From positions 66,915,001 through 66,979,000 of the forward strand of contig JAIOJX010000002.1 in assembly GCA_022376925.1 (NCBI GenBank): 64,000 bases of DNA. The letters are read 5' to 3'. A program made the position numbers and the translations under genes. The DNA is from Tragulus kanchil (Eukaryota; Chordata; Mammalia; Artiodactyla; Tragulidae). Positions 1 through 12,102 of this stretch are shown here, piece by piece. Below the pieces are notes generated by a model. The model worked only from the letters and a program-made list of their open reading frames with translations, was not told the origin of the DNA and did no database searches. Each line of letters begins with the position of its first letter. The first letter of the stretch is position 1.

Positions 1-477
1 GACTGTGAATATCAGGAGAAATTCTTGAAGATATTTCTGTCTGCTGATAACCACTTATTGAATATGCTCTTTGGACTGTACCACTGACACCTTAAACTCA
101 AGCTGCCCAAATAATATTTATTATTTTTTCTCTTTTTCTTACATCTTTCTTATTTGCCTTTTTGGTTAATTAATTTGCTACCTTTTTAGTCACTAAAGTA
201 TAACCTTTGAACTCCTTCCTCCTCTTCGTGGTCCTTAAGTTCTGTGGTTCAGCTTCTGAAATGCCTCTTGACTCTCTCCTCCATTCACTTTTCGTTTCCT
301 TGATTCATCTTTAGAAAGCTACTGCATTATGCTCCCAACTAGTCTTGCAGTCTCTCTAGCATCCCATGATACCTTAGGAACCTTTGGTTATTTTTCATTT
401 TTTGATGGAATTAAGTCTAACTTTCTTGATAGCACTATTAAGATCCAGTCTTTATTCAGCACTATTGTTGGTGAATA
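1..477. other. No gene or repeat recognised
   Basis: AT-rich unique-looking sequence with stops in all frames. No exon, RNA gene or promoter signal that I can support. Confidence 0.6.
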
Positions 478-705
478 AAGGTAGAGCTTTGAGATCACAC
501 AGACCTGGGTGCAAATTTCATCTTTTCCACTAACCATGTGATTTCTTCAGGCAAGTTTCTTGACTACTAAGAATAGTTTCCCTATCAATATATTGATAGT
601 GATAAGAATAATAGTTTTAAACTCCTAGAATTTTTGTGAGTGTTACATTAGCTACAGCTTATTTGAAATGCTCAGTGTATGGTAAGCATTCAGTATGTTA
701 GTTTT
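478..705 (+). mobile_element. MIR SINE relic
   Basis: The order of features matches the MIR consensus on the plus strand: an 'agacctgggtgcaaatttc' core, a 'taaccatgtgatttcttcaggcaagtttcttgac' type middle, a 'gtgataagaataatag' segment and an end resembling 'gctcagtgtatggtaagcattcagta'. It is heavily diverged, as expected for an ancient mammalian SINE. The part after 537 is repeated at 1633-1799 by tandem duplication 1, so that copy lacks the MIR head. Confidence 0.75.
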
Positions 706-1136
706 CATTTTTATTTACTTTCATTCAGTGACCATGCCTTCATTCAGCCATGATTCAGTACCATGCCATGGTAAAATTCACTTACCTTGTGAATTTTCAC
801 ATTCCATCTATATCCTTACGTTTTCCTTTCTCTGTCTGATGCACTCCTAATTGTTCTCTTTTGTTTTCAGTTGGTTTAAATGAGCAATCACCATTCAAAG
901 CCCTGTTTAAATGTCACTTGTGAACTGCATTAATCACTGTCTCTTCTGAGAATCACATGGTATATGCCTTCTAATAATTGGGTTCATAAATGTATCATAG
1001 CTACATTTTTGACAAGATTTTCCCCTAAACATTTGAAAACCTTCAAAGGTAGAGATCATATCCAGTTCGTCTTATAACCATAGTGCATATCATGTTGAAT
1101 GCAAGAAAACAAGCATTTCAATTTGTATCCTGTTTT

Positions 1137-1320
1137 CATTGGCTGTGCTGGGGTTGTAAGTGCAGGGCTTTTTGTTGAGGCAGGAAGGCTTCTTTTGTTC
1201 TGGGATACAGGTCTAGTTGCCCCAGGCCATGTGGAATCTTAGTTCCCCTACCATGGAGATAAGCTGCACGGCTCATTGGAAGGCACATTCTTAACCAGTG
1301 GATCACCAGGGAAATCCCTG
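1137..1320 (-). mobile_element. CHR-type tRNA-derived SINE, diverged
   Basis: Reading the minus strand, the element begins with the usual artiodactyl SINE head (gggatttccctggtgatcc) and continues through a degenerate CHR body. Possible target-site duplication: 'atcctgtttt' just left (about 1127-1136) and 'atcctggttt' just right (about 1322-1331). Repeated at 2231-2414 by tandem duplication 1. Confidence 0.75.
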
Positions 1321-1414
1321 CATCCTGGTTTTAAACTCGATTTCTCTTGAACTAGTTACCTCAAAAGATAGCTGAAGATCATTCTCAAAGGTGATTTTAA
1401 AAATAATAATTTGA

Positions 1415-1619
1415 GGGGCTTCCCTGGTGGTCCAGTGGGTAAGGACACCGCCTTGCAGTACAAGGGTCTCCAGTTCGATCCCTGGCCTGGGAAGATCCCA
1501 CGTCCCATGGAGCGGCTGGACTGATGTGTCCAATTACCCAGCTGGAGCTCTGGAGCGTATGTGCCCAGAGCGAGAGCTCTGTGACAACAGAGGCCACCGT
1601 GATGGGAGGCCCACATGGG
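1415..1619 (+). mobile_element. CHR-type SINE, cut off by duplication junction
   Basis: Starts with the tRNA-like head 'ggggcttccctggtggtcca' and has an RNA polymerase III B-box-like 'gttcgatccctgg'. The sequence stops abruptly at 1619 where copy 1 of tandem duplication 1 ends. Several differences from the downstream copy (2509-2802) lie in its last 100 bp. It is best treated as an assembly copy of the 2509 element. Confidence 0.85.
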
Positions 1620-2230
1620 TGAAAAAATTTTTTGTGATTTCTTCAGGCAAGTTTCTTGACTACTAAGAATAGTTTCTATCAATATATTGATAGTGATAAG
1701 AATAATAGTTTTAAACTCCTAGAATTTTTGTGAGTGTTACATTAGCTACAGCTTATTTGAAATGCTCAGTGTATGGTAAGCATTCAGTATGTTAGTTTTC
1801 ATTTTTATTTACTTTCATTCAGTGACCATGCCTTCATTCAGCCATGATTCAGTACCATGCCATGGTAAAATTCACTTACCTTGTGAATTTTCACATTCCA
1901 TCTATATCCTTACGTTTTCCTTTCTCTGTCTGATGCACTCCTAATTGTTCTCTTTTGTTTTCAGTTGGTTTAAATGAGCAATCACCATTCAAAGCCCTGT
2001 TTAAATGTCACTTGTGAACTGCATTAATCACTGTCTCTTCTGAGAATCACATGGTATATGCCTTCTAATAATTGGGTTCATAAATGTATCATAGCTACAT
2101 TTTTGACAAGATTTTCCCCTAAACATTTGAAAACCTTCAAAGGTAGAGATCATATCCAGTTCGTCTTATAACCATAGTGCATATCATGTTGAATGCAAGA
2201 AAACAAGCATTTCAATTTGTATCCTGTTTT

Positions 2231-2414
2231 CATTGGCTGTGCTGGGGTTGTAAGTGCAGGGCTTTTTGTTGAGGCAGGAAGGCTTCTTTTGTTCTGGGAT
2301 ACAGGTCTAGTTGCCCCAGGCCATGTGGAATCTTAGTTCCCCTACCATGGAGATAAGCTGCACGGCTCATTGGAAGGCACATTCTTAACCAGTGGATCAC
2401 CAGGGAAATCCCTG
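2231..2414 (-). mobile_element. Second copy of the CHR SINE at 1137
   Basis: Offset 1094 from 1137-1320. Same degenerate body and same candidate target-site duplications. Probably not an independent insertion. Confidence 0.75.
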
Positions 2415-2508
2415 CATCCTGGTTTTAAACTCGATTTCTCTTGAACTAGTTACCTCAAAAGATAGCTGAAGATCATTCTCAAAGGTGATTTTAAAAATAA
2501 TAATTTGA

Positions 2509-2802
2509 GGGGCTTCCCTGGTGGTCCAGTGGGTAAGGACACCGCCTTGCAGTACAAGGGTCTCCAGTTCGATCCCTGGCCTGGGAAGATCCCACGTCCC
2601 ATGGAGCGGCTGGACTGATGCGTCCAATTACCGAGCCGGAGCTCTGGAGCGCATGTGCCCAGAGCCGGTGCTCTGTGACAACAGAGGCCACCGTGATGGG
2701 AGGCCCACATGGGCCAAAGAACAAAGATGGATGAAAATAGGTATATGAAAGACCAATAGAAGTGGCCCGCCCGCCCCCTTCTCTCCCCAACCCGTTCCCC
2801 CC
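2509..2802 (+). mobile_element. CHR-type SINE, complete
   Basis: Complete plus-strand element: SINE head at 2509, B-box-like 'gttcgatccctgg' at about 2567, then the CHR body ending near 2735, followed by an unusual C-rich tail at about 2763-2802. Target-site duplication: 'aaataataatttga' at 2495-2508 and 'aaataataataataatttga' at 2803-2822, the right copy expanded by AAT units. The intact insertion signature shows that this copy has the true right flank. Confidence 0.87.
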
Positions 2803-3189
2803 AAATAATAATAATAATTTGAAAACACTTATTACTAAGTGCTGCAGAAAGTTTGGAAGATAAAGTAAAAAGCCATACATAATCATATTGTTGTCATGTG
2901 GTTTCTATTACTCTTTTTGTGCTTTCATTTCTAATTTTTTAAAAATAAACATTATTTCCATAGTTTTAATTATGGTGCACATTCAGTACTTTTGTTCTGC
3001 CTTTTTTAAGTGTTGTGTTTTAGGTACTTCATATGCTATTATAAAACATATAACCATTAAAAGACTACTTATTTCTTCAAGTGAGTAATTACTATGCATT
3101 TCTGTCTATCCCTCTTCTCCCTTCTTGCTTATTTGTTAATGCTTATTAAGTTATTTATTTATTATTTTCATTCATTTGTGTTTATATTT

Positions 3190-3470
3190 TATTTTTGGCT
3201 AGGTCTTCTACCTGAGGGCTTTCTCTGGTTGCAGTGCTTGGGCCTCTCATTGCCGTGGCTTCTATTGTGGAGCACAGGTCCTTGGCATGCAGCTTTAGTA
3301 GTTGCAACATGTGGGCTCAGTAGTTACAGCTCTTGAGCTCTAGATCAGTAGTTAAGGCACTTGCACTTAGTTGCCCCATTGTATGTGGGATATTCTCGGA
3401 CCAGGGATTGAACCCATATCCTCTCCATTGCAGGTCAGATTCTTAACCACTGGACCACCAGGGAAGCCCC
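3190..3470 (-). mobile_element. CHR-type SINE
   Basis: On the minus strand it begins 'ggggcttccctggtggtcca', then 'gtggttaagaatctgacctg' near 3440, and ends in a short A-rich tail at 3190. The body contains the CHR series of 'gttgcaacatgtgggctcag' type blocks. Its last 39 bases (3432-3470) are repeated at 4531-4569 by tandem duplication 2, giving an orphan SINE head there. Confidence 0.88.
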
Positions 3471-3774
3471 CTTCTTGTTTTTATAAATTATACTCTAGTA
3501 GATGGTTACATGACAGTAGCCTTTCATGTATGTTGAGTTAATTTCTTGATATACATTCCCCAAAGTGAAATTAATGCTTTAATGACTATTCACTTCAGTA
3601 ATACACTATGCTTATATTATAACTACAGGCCCATAGTAAAACTGGAAAATGCTAGGTGAAAGATTAAGGAAGAGAGAAGAGCTATGTATCTTTAATAAAA
3701 TTATATACTCTTTAAGGAGAGTTACCAAATCTTATAGTTCTTTGCTATTTCCTTGTAAGAGGAAACAATGTTCA

Positions 3775-4020
3775 TTTGCTAAATATTTATTGAGCATTTA
3801 TTTATTGAGTACCCTTAGCAGAGGCATATACAAACACATAATGCCTGCTCTCAAAAAGTTTACAATTGATTGTAAACAGGCAATTAGAATACACAGAAGT
3901 ATGTACTATAATGGGTGTAAGTACATCTAGGTATTAAAGAATACACAGAAAATGAAGTAAAATGTTGAGAGAGCATTCATGAGGTGGACGTAGGAATGAC
4001 AGTTCATGAGTTGTGTAGAA
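3775..4020 (-). mobile_element. L2 LINE 3' relic
   Basis: Contains 'aaatatttattgagcattta', 'gcctgctctcaaaaagttta' and an 'aaacaggcaattagaatac' block in the order seen in L2 3' ends on the reverse strand. Diverged and without a target-site duplication. Repeated at 4874-5119. Confidence 0.6.
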
Positions 4021-4873
4021 AATGAGCAAAAATGAGAGAAGAAGCCAGCCATACCTATTTCTCTACATCTTCTCTGCAGTCAAGTATATATGGAGGAGAT
4101 GGGCAGAAATTCTTACCTTTGAATGAAGATCTGAGTTGGTGGCTGTTTTTTACTGACTCTTTTAAATTCTTAATCTAGATTGCATTTCTGTTGTCTAAGT
4201 AAGCATCTCTTCCCAAAAGAGATCAGAAGAAATGGAATTACCCCAAAATTTGTCCATAGAATGATAGTATTACTCCAAACTGCCCCCCCCCCCCCCAACC
4301 ATGCAAGATTCTTTTTGATGCTGTACCATTAATCTTTCATAGTTAACTTACCAGTTGTAGTAGTTATACACACAGTTTTAAAAAGTTGTTCTGAGAATTT
4401 GGGTGCAATGAGGATGTACAATTCATGGAAAGTTACTAAATCACTTTATTGCTTATCTGGAATTCAGTATTCTTTATTCTACCACTGCACTGCTCTCGGC
4501 TTTTAAAAAGAAACCAGTACTCACATTGGCAGGTCAGATTCTTAACCACTGGACCACCAGGGAAGCCCCCTTCTTGTTTTTATAAATTATACTCTAGTAG
4601 ATGGTTACATGACAGTAGCCTTTCATGTATGTTGAGTTAATTTCTTGATATACATTCCCCAAAGTGAAATTAATGCTTTAATGACTATTCACTTCAGTAA
4701 TACACTATGCTTATATTATAACTACAGGCCCATAGTAAAACTGGAAAATGCTAGGTGAAAGATTAAGGAAGAGAGAAGAGCTATGTATCTTTAATAAAAT
4801 TATATACTCTTTAAGGAGAGTTACCAAATCTTATAGTTCTTTGCTATTTCCTTGTAAGAGGAAACAATGTTCA

Positions 4874-5119
4874 TTTGCTAAATATTTATTGAGCATTTAT
4901 TTATTGAGTACCCTTAGCAGAGGCATATACAAACACATAATGCCTGCTCTCAAAAAGTTTACAATTGATTGTAAACAGGCAATTAGAATACACAGAAGTA
5001 TGTACTATAATGGGTGTAAGTACATCTAGGTATTAAAGAATACACAGAAAATGAAGTAAAATGTTGAGAGAGCATTCATGAGGTGGACGTAGGAATGACA
5101 GTTCATGAGTTGTGTAGAA
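4874..5119 (-). mobile_element. Second copy of the L2 relic at 3775
   Basis: Offset 1099 from the first copy, carried within tandem duplication 2. Not an independent element. Confidence 0.6.
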
Positions 5120-5599
5120 AATGAGCAAAAATGAGAGAAGAAGCCAGCCATACCTATTTCTCTACATCTTCTCTGCAGTCAAGTATATATGGAGGAGATG
5201 GGCAGAAATTCTTACCTTTGAATGAAGATCTGAGTTGGTGGCTGTTTTTTACTGACTCTTTTAAATTCTTAATCTAGATTGCATTTCTGTTGTCTAAGTA
5301 AGCATCTCTTCCCAAAAGAGATCAGAAGAAATGGAATTACCCCAAAATTTGTCCATAGAATGATAGTATTACTCCAAACTGACCCCCCCCCCCCCAACCA
5401 TGCAAGATTCTTTTTGATGCTGTACCATTAATCTTTCATAGTTAACTTACCAGTTGTAGTAGTTATACACACAGTTTTAAAAAGTTGTTCTGAGAATTTG
5501 GGTGCAATGAGGATGTACAATTCATGGAAAGTTACTAAATCACTTTATTGCTTATCTGGAATTCAGTATTCTTTATTCTACCACTGCACTGCTCTCGGC

Positions 5600-6540
5600 A
5601 GGTGGGGTATGGGTAATGGGAGTGGGAGGAGAGAAAGCCTCCAGTACTGGGTATTCTCAAACTGTCTTCTTTCCAAGTACTAAGCAGACCCAATTCTGCT
5701 TAGCTTCCCAGATTGCAGAGCTGTCAGATGGAAAGGAAAAACAAAGTACATGAAGTTCCTTTTAAGATGCACATGTGGACTGGTGTTTCCATTCTTGGCT
5801 GTTAGAAGGTGCCTTCATCATGGTACAAAGGAATTTTCGTGATACTGTGGTGATTTATTGGCACAAGTTATAATGTACCACAGAGGTACTTTCCTTTTAT
5901 GTAGAGTTATGTCTGATGGGTGATAAACGAAATACACAATAGACTTCGAGTTCGAAGATAGTAAAGGAAGGAGAAAAAAAGTAACAGGGATATACATTTA
6001 CTCTTTTACCTCAAGCAACTGTGTGATTTCTTATTATTGAAATCATACTGTTTGACAGACAAGCAAAATCAAAACAATCCACAGTTCATAGACATTAGCT
6101 TTTGGCTAGAAGATGAGAGCTATTTCTTCAGCAGATAAATAGGCTAGTAGGTATAGAAGGATAGTGAAGTTTACAGAACTTATTGATCTAGGAGAATTCT
6201 TTGAAAGTCATTCAATGGATATTAAAATCTACGTGGCAGGTTGGGGAGGGGTCTATAAGACTAGGAGCAGAATATTCGTATCATTTTGATACTTTTTCAT
6301 ACCATTCTGCCTACAAATGGATGGCACACATGGATTAGTGGACTTCTATTCCTGCCTTGCAAATCTTTGATTACATTTAATTCTGTTAACCAAAGACACA
6401 GGCCATTAGATATTGATAAGTGTTTAACTGGGACATATTAGAGGGTCTATCTTTCCAAAATGAAGTGAAATAATAATATAGTTTAAAAATTGGGCAGAAA
6501 TTTCAACAGGAATTTCTAAAGTCTTTGTTAATTGAGAAAG
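5600..6540. other. No gene or repeat recognised
   Basis: Unique-looking sequence between the end of duplication 2 and the BovA2 fragment. The same sequence recurs at 6682-7622. Short frames only. Confidence 0.6.
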
Positions 6541-6618
6541 GTAAGTGCATGCTCCTAAGTCACTTTAGTTGTGTCTGACTGTGATCCCATGGACTCCTCT
6601 GGGCTCCTCTGATTATGG
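6541..6618 (-). mobile_element. BovA2 SINE fragment cut by a junction
   Basis: Matches 7623-7700 exactly in position and sequence, then stops where copy 1 of tandem duplication 3 ends. Only the BovB-derived 3' part of the SINE is present. Confidence 0.9.
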
Positions 6619-7622
6619 TTGATTCAGAGCTGCTTATCTGGAATTCAGTATTCTTTATTCTACCACTGCACTGCTCTCGGCAGGTGGGGTATGGGTAATG
6701 GGAGTGGGAGGAGAGAAAGCCTCCAGTACTGGGTATTCTCAAACTGTCTTCTTTCCAAGTACTAAGCAGACCCAATTCTGCTTAGCTTCCCAGATTGCAG
6801 AGCTGTCAGATGGAAAGGAAAAACAAAGTACATGAAGTTCCTTTTAAGATGCACATGTGGACTGGTGTTTCCATTCTTGGCTGTTAGAAGGTGCCTTCAT
6901 CATGGTACAAAGGAATTTTCGTGATACTGTGGGGATTTATTGGCACAAGTTATAATGTACCACAGAGGTACTTTCCTTTTATGTAGAGTTATGTCTGATG
7001 GGTGATAAACGAAATACACAATAGACTTCGAGTTCGAAGATAGTAAAGGAAGGAGAAAAAAAGTAACAGGGATATACATTTACTCTTTTACCTCAAGCAA
7101 CTGTGTGATTTCTTATTATTGAAATCATACTGTTTGACAGACAAGCAAAATCAAAACAATCCACAGTTCATAGACATTAGCTTTTGGCTAGAAGATGAGA
7201 GCTATTTCTTCAGCAGATAAATAGGCTAGTAGGTATAGAAGGATAGTGAAGTTTACAGAACTTATTGATCTAGGAGAATTCTTTGAAAGTCATTCAATGG
7301 ATATTAAAATCTACGTGGCAGGTTGGGGAGGGGTCTATAAGACTAGGAGCAGAATATTCGTATCATTTTGATACTTTTTCATACCATTCTGCCTACAAAT
7401 GGATGGCACACATGGATTAGTGGACTTCTATTCCTGCCTTGCAAATCTTTGATTACATTTAATTCTGTTAACCAAAGACACAGGCCATTAGATATTGATA
7501 AGTGTTTAACTGGGACATATTAGAGGGTCTATCTTTCCAAAATGAAGTGAAATAATAATATAGTTTAAAAATTGGGCAGAAATTTCAACAGGAATTTCTA
7601 AAGTCTTTGTTAATTGAGAAAG

Positions 7623-7841
7623 GTAAGTGCATGCTCCTAAGTCACTTTAGTTGTGTCTGACTGTGATCCCATGGACTCCTCTGGGCTCCTCTGATTATGG
7701 GATTCTCCAGGGAAAGATACTGGAGTGGGTTGTGATGCTCTCCTCCAGGGGAGCTTCCTGACCCAGGATTGAACCCATGTCTCTTAACATCTCTTGCACT
7801 GGCAGGCAGGTTCTTTATCACTAGGGCCACCTGGGAAGCTC
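7623..7841 (-). mobile_element. BovA2 (Bov-tA/BovB composite) SINE
   Basis: Minus-strand ruminant SINE: head 'gcttcccaggtggccctagt' at its right end, then 'gttcaatcctgggtcaggaa', ending in the BovB-derived block around 'tgtgtctgactgtgatccca' at the left. Perfect 12-bp target-site duplications 'taattgagaaag' at 7611-7622 and 7842-7853. Diagnostic of a ruminant genome. Confidence 0.95.
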
Positions 7842-8130
7842 TAATTGAGAAAGTCATACCTAAATAAATCTTGTTTGTCTCAGTAGAGGGAGTGCCTTGA
7901 GATATTTTATACTTGTGCAAACATATAAACAAAAAAGTTTGTCAAGGAAGGCAGTGCCTCTTCCTTGCCTTTGTATTTTGGGGCACACATTCCTAAATAA
8001 ATGGCAGTGAGCCTTTAAGACACTGGGGTTTCCTTCCAGTATAATGTTATACCTTAAAGAGGCATTGCATGCTATTGCATTGTTTATGAGAACTTTACAT
8101 TCTGATTATCTTTCGTAAAAGCTCCTCATT

Positions 8131-8493
8131 AAAGAATAGAAATTTGAGGCTTCCCTGATGGTTCAGTGGGTAAAGAGTCCACCTTGCAGTGCAAGGGGCC
8201 CCATTTCAATCCCTGGCCTAGGAAGATCCCACATGCCACGGAGCTGCTGAACCGGTGTGTCCAATTATGAGCCAGTGCTCTGGAGCGCATGTGCCCATGG
8301 CCGGTGCTCTGCAAGGAGAGAGGCCACTGTAATGGGAGGCCCACAAAAGCCAAAGAATAAAGATGGATGAAGAAAAAGAAAAGCACTAAAAGAGGCCAAA
8401 ATTAAAAAACAAAACTCTCTCTCTCTCTCTAATATATATATACACGTATATATATGTGTGTATGTATATATGTATAAAAGAATAGTAATTTGA
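8131..8493. repeat. 17-bp target-site duplication around CHR SINE and microsatellite
   Basis: 'aaagaatagaaatttga' at 8131-8147 and 'aaagaatagtaatttga' at 8477-8493 differ at one base. They bracket the CHR SINE plus the following CT/TA tract, showing that the microsatellite lies inside the inserted unit. Confidence 0.9.
8148..8476 (+). mobile_element. CHR-type SINE with microsatellite tail
   Basis: SINE head 'ggcttccctgatggttcagt' at 8149, followed by a CHR body to about 8372, an A-rich tail, then (CT)n at about 8414-8430 and a TA/TG-rich tract to 8476. The right target-site duplication directly follows the microsatellite, so the A-rich tail has apparently evolved into it. Confidence 0.88.
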
Positions 8494-8499
8494 AGCCAA

Positions 8500-11400
8500 C
8501 AGGATGTTCTTATTCAGACTTGTCCCATATTGGTCTCTTGGGCTCCATTCATTAAGTAGACTCCATGTGCTAGATGTAATGTAAAATATTGGGAATATAA
8601 TGGGAATAGCTTGGCATAGTCCTTGTCTTTAAATATTCATTGTCTTGTCTCGAAGACTCTTCAGATAATATCAGACCCAGTAATAATTTTATGTACTTTG
8701 AAGAAATTTTCCTTTTTTTTAATAAGGTTAGATTTTTGCAAGAATTATCGAAGTATGTACAACAGAAAATTTTAGAATTAAAAAAGACTTGTAAAATGTT
8801 TCCTTTTGAGTCAAGAATCCATTTTAGAAATCACTGGTAGTTCAGATAAATCAGATTTTCCAATTTATTCATAATGTGGTAGAATCAAGTATATTTTCAT
8901 AGATCTGCAACAGCAGGATTGGTAAGAGAGGCATGCAACAAGAAACCAATTTCAAATCTTGTTTCTTGTTTCTGAAATGGTTTTCTGTCATAACTCTGGA
9001 AAACCAACACCATGAATTTTTCAAAGTATCATTAGGCAACTCTGGCATAATTTATGTTAAGAGGTTTTGGCCTGTTTATGTACCCTGGAATTTGCCAAAA
9101 TTAGTAATGTGATATTCCATATTTAGCAGACCTATAGAACAATAAATAAGGACATATGACTATTGGGGAGTGCTGTTTGTTTAAATTCTTTTTTGTGGCA
9201 TTCATGAAATACAAGGGACTTCCAACTGAAATTCTGCAATATTAGGCAGCAAGTTGTACTCTGAACCAAACCAGATGGTGATCAGTTCTATTCCTATTAT
9301 CAATTCAGTGCAGCGATGGTTACCAGACCTTGCTTGCAACTTTAACATTTGGAACAGATTAACAACAGTTAGGCTGAAATGAGAAACCTCCATTTTACTA
9401 AAAGATTCAGAACATATCATGCTGTAAAATCAGACTAGTAAAAATTATGAGGGAAAGAGTTCAGTGTCTACCTTGGTTTCTCCTTGCAGGACATACTATT
9501 TCCCTTTTATGAGTACCTTTTTCAAAGGAATTTTAATGGGAAATATTGTGAGGATTAAGATCTATTAGCCTATCAGCCTCCTGATAGGTGCCCCATTACA
9601 CAACTTGCTGTTGCATTTATCTCAGTGTAGCTGTGAATAATCCAGACTTCAGACACACAAGGAGGATTGTTTGCAGTTTTGGGGATTTCTTTTGTAGATA
9701 GTCACACACACAAACATACTGTATAAGTTCAGAGGTTCATGGAGCTGCTGAAATTCATGAAACATTTGGGCTGCCCAGATTTAAACCATGGGTTTGAAAT
9801 ATTTAGCTAAAAGTTTTGCCTTGTGTTCCAGTGCCTCATACTATCTCTAGCAATCTTTTCTTTATGGCATCTATTGGTCAAGTTTCTTCCCAGGTCTTTA
9901 CAGGACTAAGAAAGGCAGGAGTTGTTCCTCATGTCTAATTTTGTATCAAGGTGAATGCCAAGGCCAGAAAGTCTTATAGCTATTAGGACAAAATTGTAGA
10001 AGTATACATATGACCGAATTCAGCTTCCATTCTGTGGTATCAGAAACTGACATACTGAGATGTTAAAGGATTTTCTTAAAACACACAGTTGGTGTGAGTG
10101 GTAGATGTGATAAGGAAGGATGTGAGTGTTGCTAATGTATCAGCATAACTCTGGAAAACCAACACCATGAATTTTTCAAAGTATCATTAGGCAACTCTGG
10201 CATAATTTATGTTAAGAGGTTTTGGCCTGTTTATGTACCCTGGAATTTGCCAAAATTAGTAATGTGATATTCCATATTTAGCAGACCTATAGAACAATAA
10301 ATAAGGACATATGACTATTGGGGAGTGCTGTTTGTTTAAATTCTTTTTTGTGGCATTCATGAAATACAAGGGACTTCCAACTGAAATTCTGCAATATTAG
10401 GCAGCAAGTTGTACTCTGAACCAAACCAGATGGTGATCAGTTCTATTCCTATTATCAATTCAGTGCAGCGATGGTTACCAGACCTTGCTTGCAACTTTAA
10501 CATTTGGAACAGATTAACAACAGTTAGGCTGAAATGAGAAACCTCCATTTTACTAAAAGATTCAGAACATATCATGCTGTAAAATCAGACTAGTAAAAAT
10601 TATGAGGGAAAGAGTTCAGTGTCTACCTTGGTTTCTCCTTGCAGGACATACTATTTCCCTTTTATGAGTACCTTTTTCAAAGGAATTTTAATGGGAAATA
10701 TTGTGAGGATTAAGATCTATTAGCCTATCAGCCTCCTGATAGGTGCCCCATTACACAACTTGCTGTTGCATTTATCTCAGTGTAGCTGTGAATAATCCAG
10801 ACTTCAGACACACAAGGAGGATTGTTTGCAGTTTTGGGGATTTCTTTTGTAGATAGTCACACACACAAACATACTGTATAAGTTCAGAGGTTCATGGAGC
10901 TGCTGAAATTCATGAAACATTTGGGCTGCCCAGATTTAAACCATGGGTTTGAAATATTTAGCTAAAAGTTTTGCCTTGTGTTCCAGTGCCTCATACTATC
11001 TCTAGCAATCTTTTCTTTATGGCATCTATTGGTCAAGTTTCTTCCCAGGTCTTTACAGGACTAAGAAAGGCAGGAGTTGTTCCTCATGTCTAATTTTGTA
11101 TCAAGGTGAATGCCAAGGCCAGAAAGTCTTATAGCTATTAGGACAAAATTGTAGAAGTATACATATGACCGAATTCAGCTTCCATTCTGTGGTATCAGAA
11201 ACTGACATACTGAGATGTTAAAGGATTTTCTTAAAACACACAGTTGGTGTGAGTGGTAGATGTGATAAGGAAGGATGTGAGTGTTGCTAATGTATCAGCA
11301 TTCTTCTATCACCATGATGAAACAAAGACAAAAAAGTAGATCCTCCACTTTCTATCCCAAATGATCGCAGCCCTGCTCTTCTGGTAAACTGAAGAGCTTG

Positions 11401-11650
11401 CCAGAGAAATCCCACAGAGAGAGGCCAAATGCCTTTGAGCATTTTTGTTTATTCTCTAGCTAAGACCTTGCTTCAGGACTGATTGAAAACCCTTCTGTCT
11501 GTTTTTTGGTATGATAGTAAATAGGAATTCCTCCTTAGAAATTGTTATTTGAAGCTTCTTGTACTGTAAAAATTAGGATGAGAACAATGCTTAGTTCCAG
11601 GATGTTAAAAAATACCTCATATGTGTGTGCTTGAACTAAATTTTGGAATA
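8500..11650. other. Repeat-poor stretch
   Basis: A possible L2 tail lies at about 8540-8650. The rest, including both copies of tandem duplication 4, shows no repeat or gene that I recognise. The frame at 8640 is short and without a known domain. Confidence 0.55.
8989..11300. repeat. Tandem duplication 4 (copies 8989-10146 and 10144-11300)
   Basis: Offset 1155; the copies abut with a shared 'cat' at the junction and no filler. I saw no differences between them. The unit contains no recognised transposon. The 72-codon minus-strand frame at 9202-9420 recurs at 10357-10575 only because of this duplication. Confidence 0.97.
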
Positions 11651-11863
11651 CAGTTGTTGTTTAGTTGCTAAGTTATGTTTTATTCTTTTGCGACCCCATG
11701 AACTGTGGACTGCCAGGCTCCTCTGTCCATAGGATTTTCCAAGAAAAAATATTGGAGTAGGCTGCCATTTCTTTGTCAAGGGGATCTTCCTGACTCAGGG
11801 ATCAAGCTTGAATCTCTTGCATTGGCAGGCAGATTCTTTATCACAGAGCCACCAGGGAAGCCC
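11651..11863 (-). mobile_element. BovA2 SINE
   Basis: Minus-strand element with head 'gggcttccctggtggctctg' at its right end, a middle that reads 'ctgagtcaggaagatcccct', and the BovB-derived end with 'gttgctaagttatgttttat' at the left. Fairly diverged. A convincing target-site duplication was not seen. Confidence 0.9.
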
Positions 11864-12102
11864 TGGGGTTCTGTTGTCGATGCGGACAGTAGAGTTAAGT
11901 GAGACCCGGAGGTGAGTGACAAGAAGTGGGAGAGAAAGAGAGAGATAATGACCAGACAGGAAAAAATCATTGCAAATTGCAAGAAGGAGATTTTTTTTAT
12001 ACTAAAAATAGAAGACTCACTTTAAGTATTTCTTAACTGGGAATGATATGCTAGTATTTGCATTTTGAAACAATATGGATGTAGCCTAGCAGAAGTAGGA
12101 TT

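Larger units (their letters stand above)
537..2713. repeat. Tandem duplication 1 (copies 537-1619 and 1633-2713)
   Basis: Two direct copies separated by a 13-bp filler (1620-1632). Offset is 1096 at the start and 1094 after a 2-base deletion near the second copy's start. Most mismatches fall at about 1525-1580 in copy 1 against 2619-2675 in copy 2, close to the end of copy 1. The copied unit contains most of a MIR, a minus-strand CHR SINE and the first part of a plus-strand CHR SINE, which is complete only in copy 2. Probably an unmerged assembly overlap. Confidence 0.96.
3432..5599. repeat. Tandem duplication 2 (copies 3432-4500 and 4531-5599)
   Basis: Offset 1099, with a 30-bp filler at 4501-4530. 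The interior is essentially identical. One difference is a poly-C tract near 4283 (14 C) against 5383 (13 C), typical of homopolymer error. The last 50 bases overlap the start of tandem duplication 3, so that segment is present at 4451, 5550 and 6632. Confidence 0.97.
5550..7700. repeat. Tandem duplication 3 (copies 5550-6618 and 6632-7700)
   Basis: Offset 1082, filler 6619-6631 (13 bp). One interior substitution (T near 5861, G near 6943). Copy 1 ends inside a minus-strand BovA2, which is complete only downstream of copy 2. Apart from that SINE the unit has no recognised repeat or gene. Confidence 0.97.

Noticed and set aside
2763..2802. C-rich segment as a CpG island or G-quadruplex promoter element
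   Set aside because: Only about 40 bp, and it lies inside the tail of a CHR SINE just before its target-site repeat.
1415..2802. tRNA genes at the B-box-like 'gttcgatccctgg' sites
   Set aside because: These are the tRNA-derived heads of SINEs; there is no cloverleaf with acceptor and anticodon stems.
3094..3336. An 80-residue plus frame with a hydrophobic, leucine-rich sequence
   Set aside because: Its second half reads through a minus-strand CHR SINE, and T-rich DNA naturally yields leucine and phenylalanine runs.
4531..4569. A separate SINE insertion
   Set aside because: It is the first 39 bases of the CHR SINE at 3190-3470 carried over by tandem duplication 2, starting exactly at the junction.
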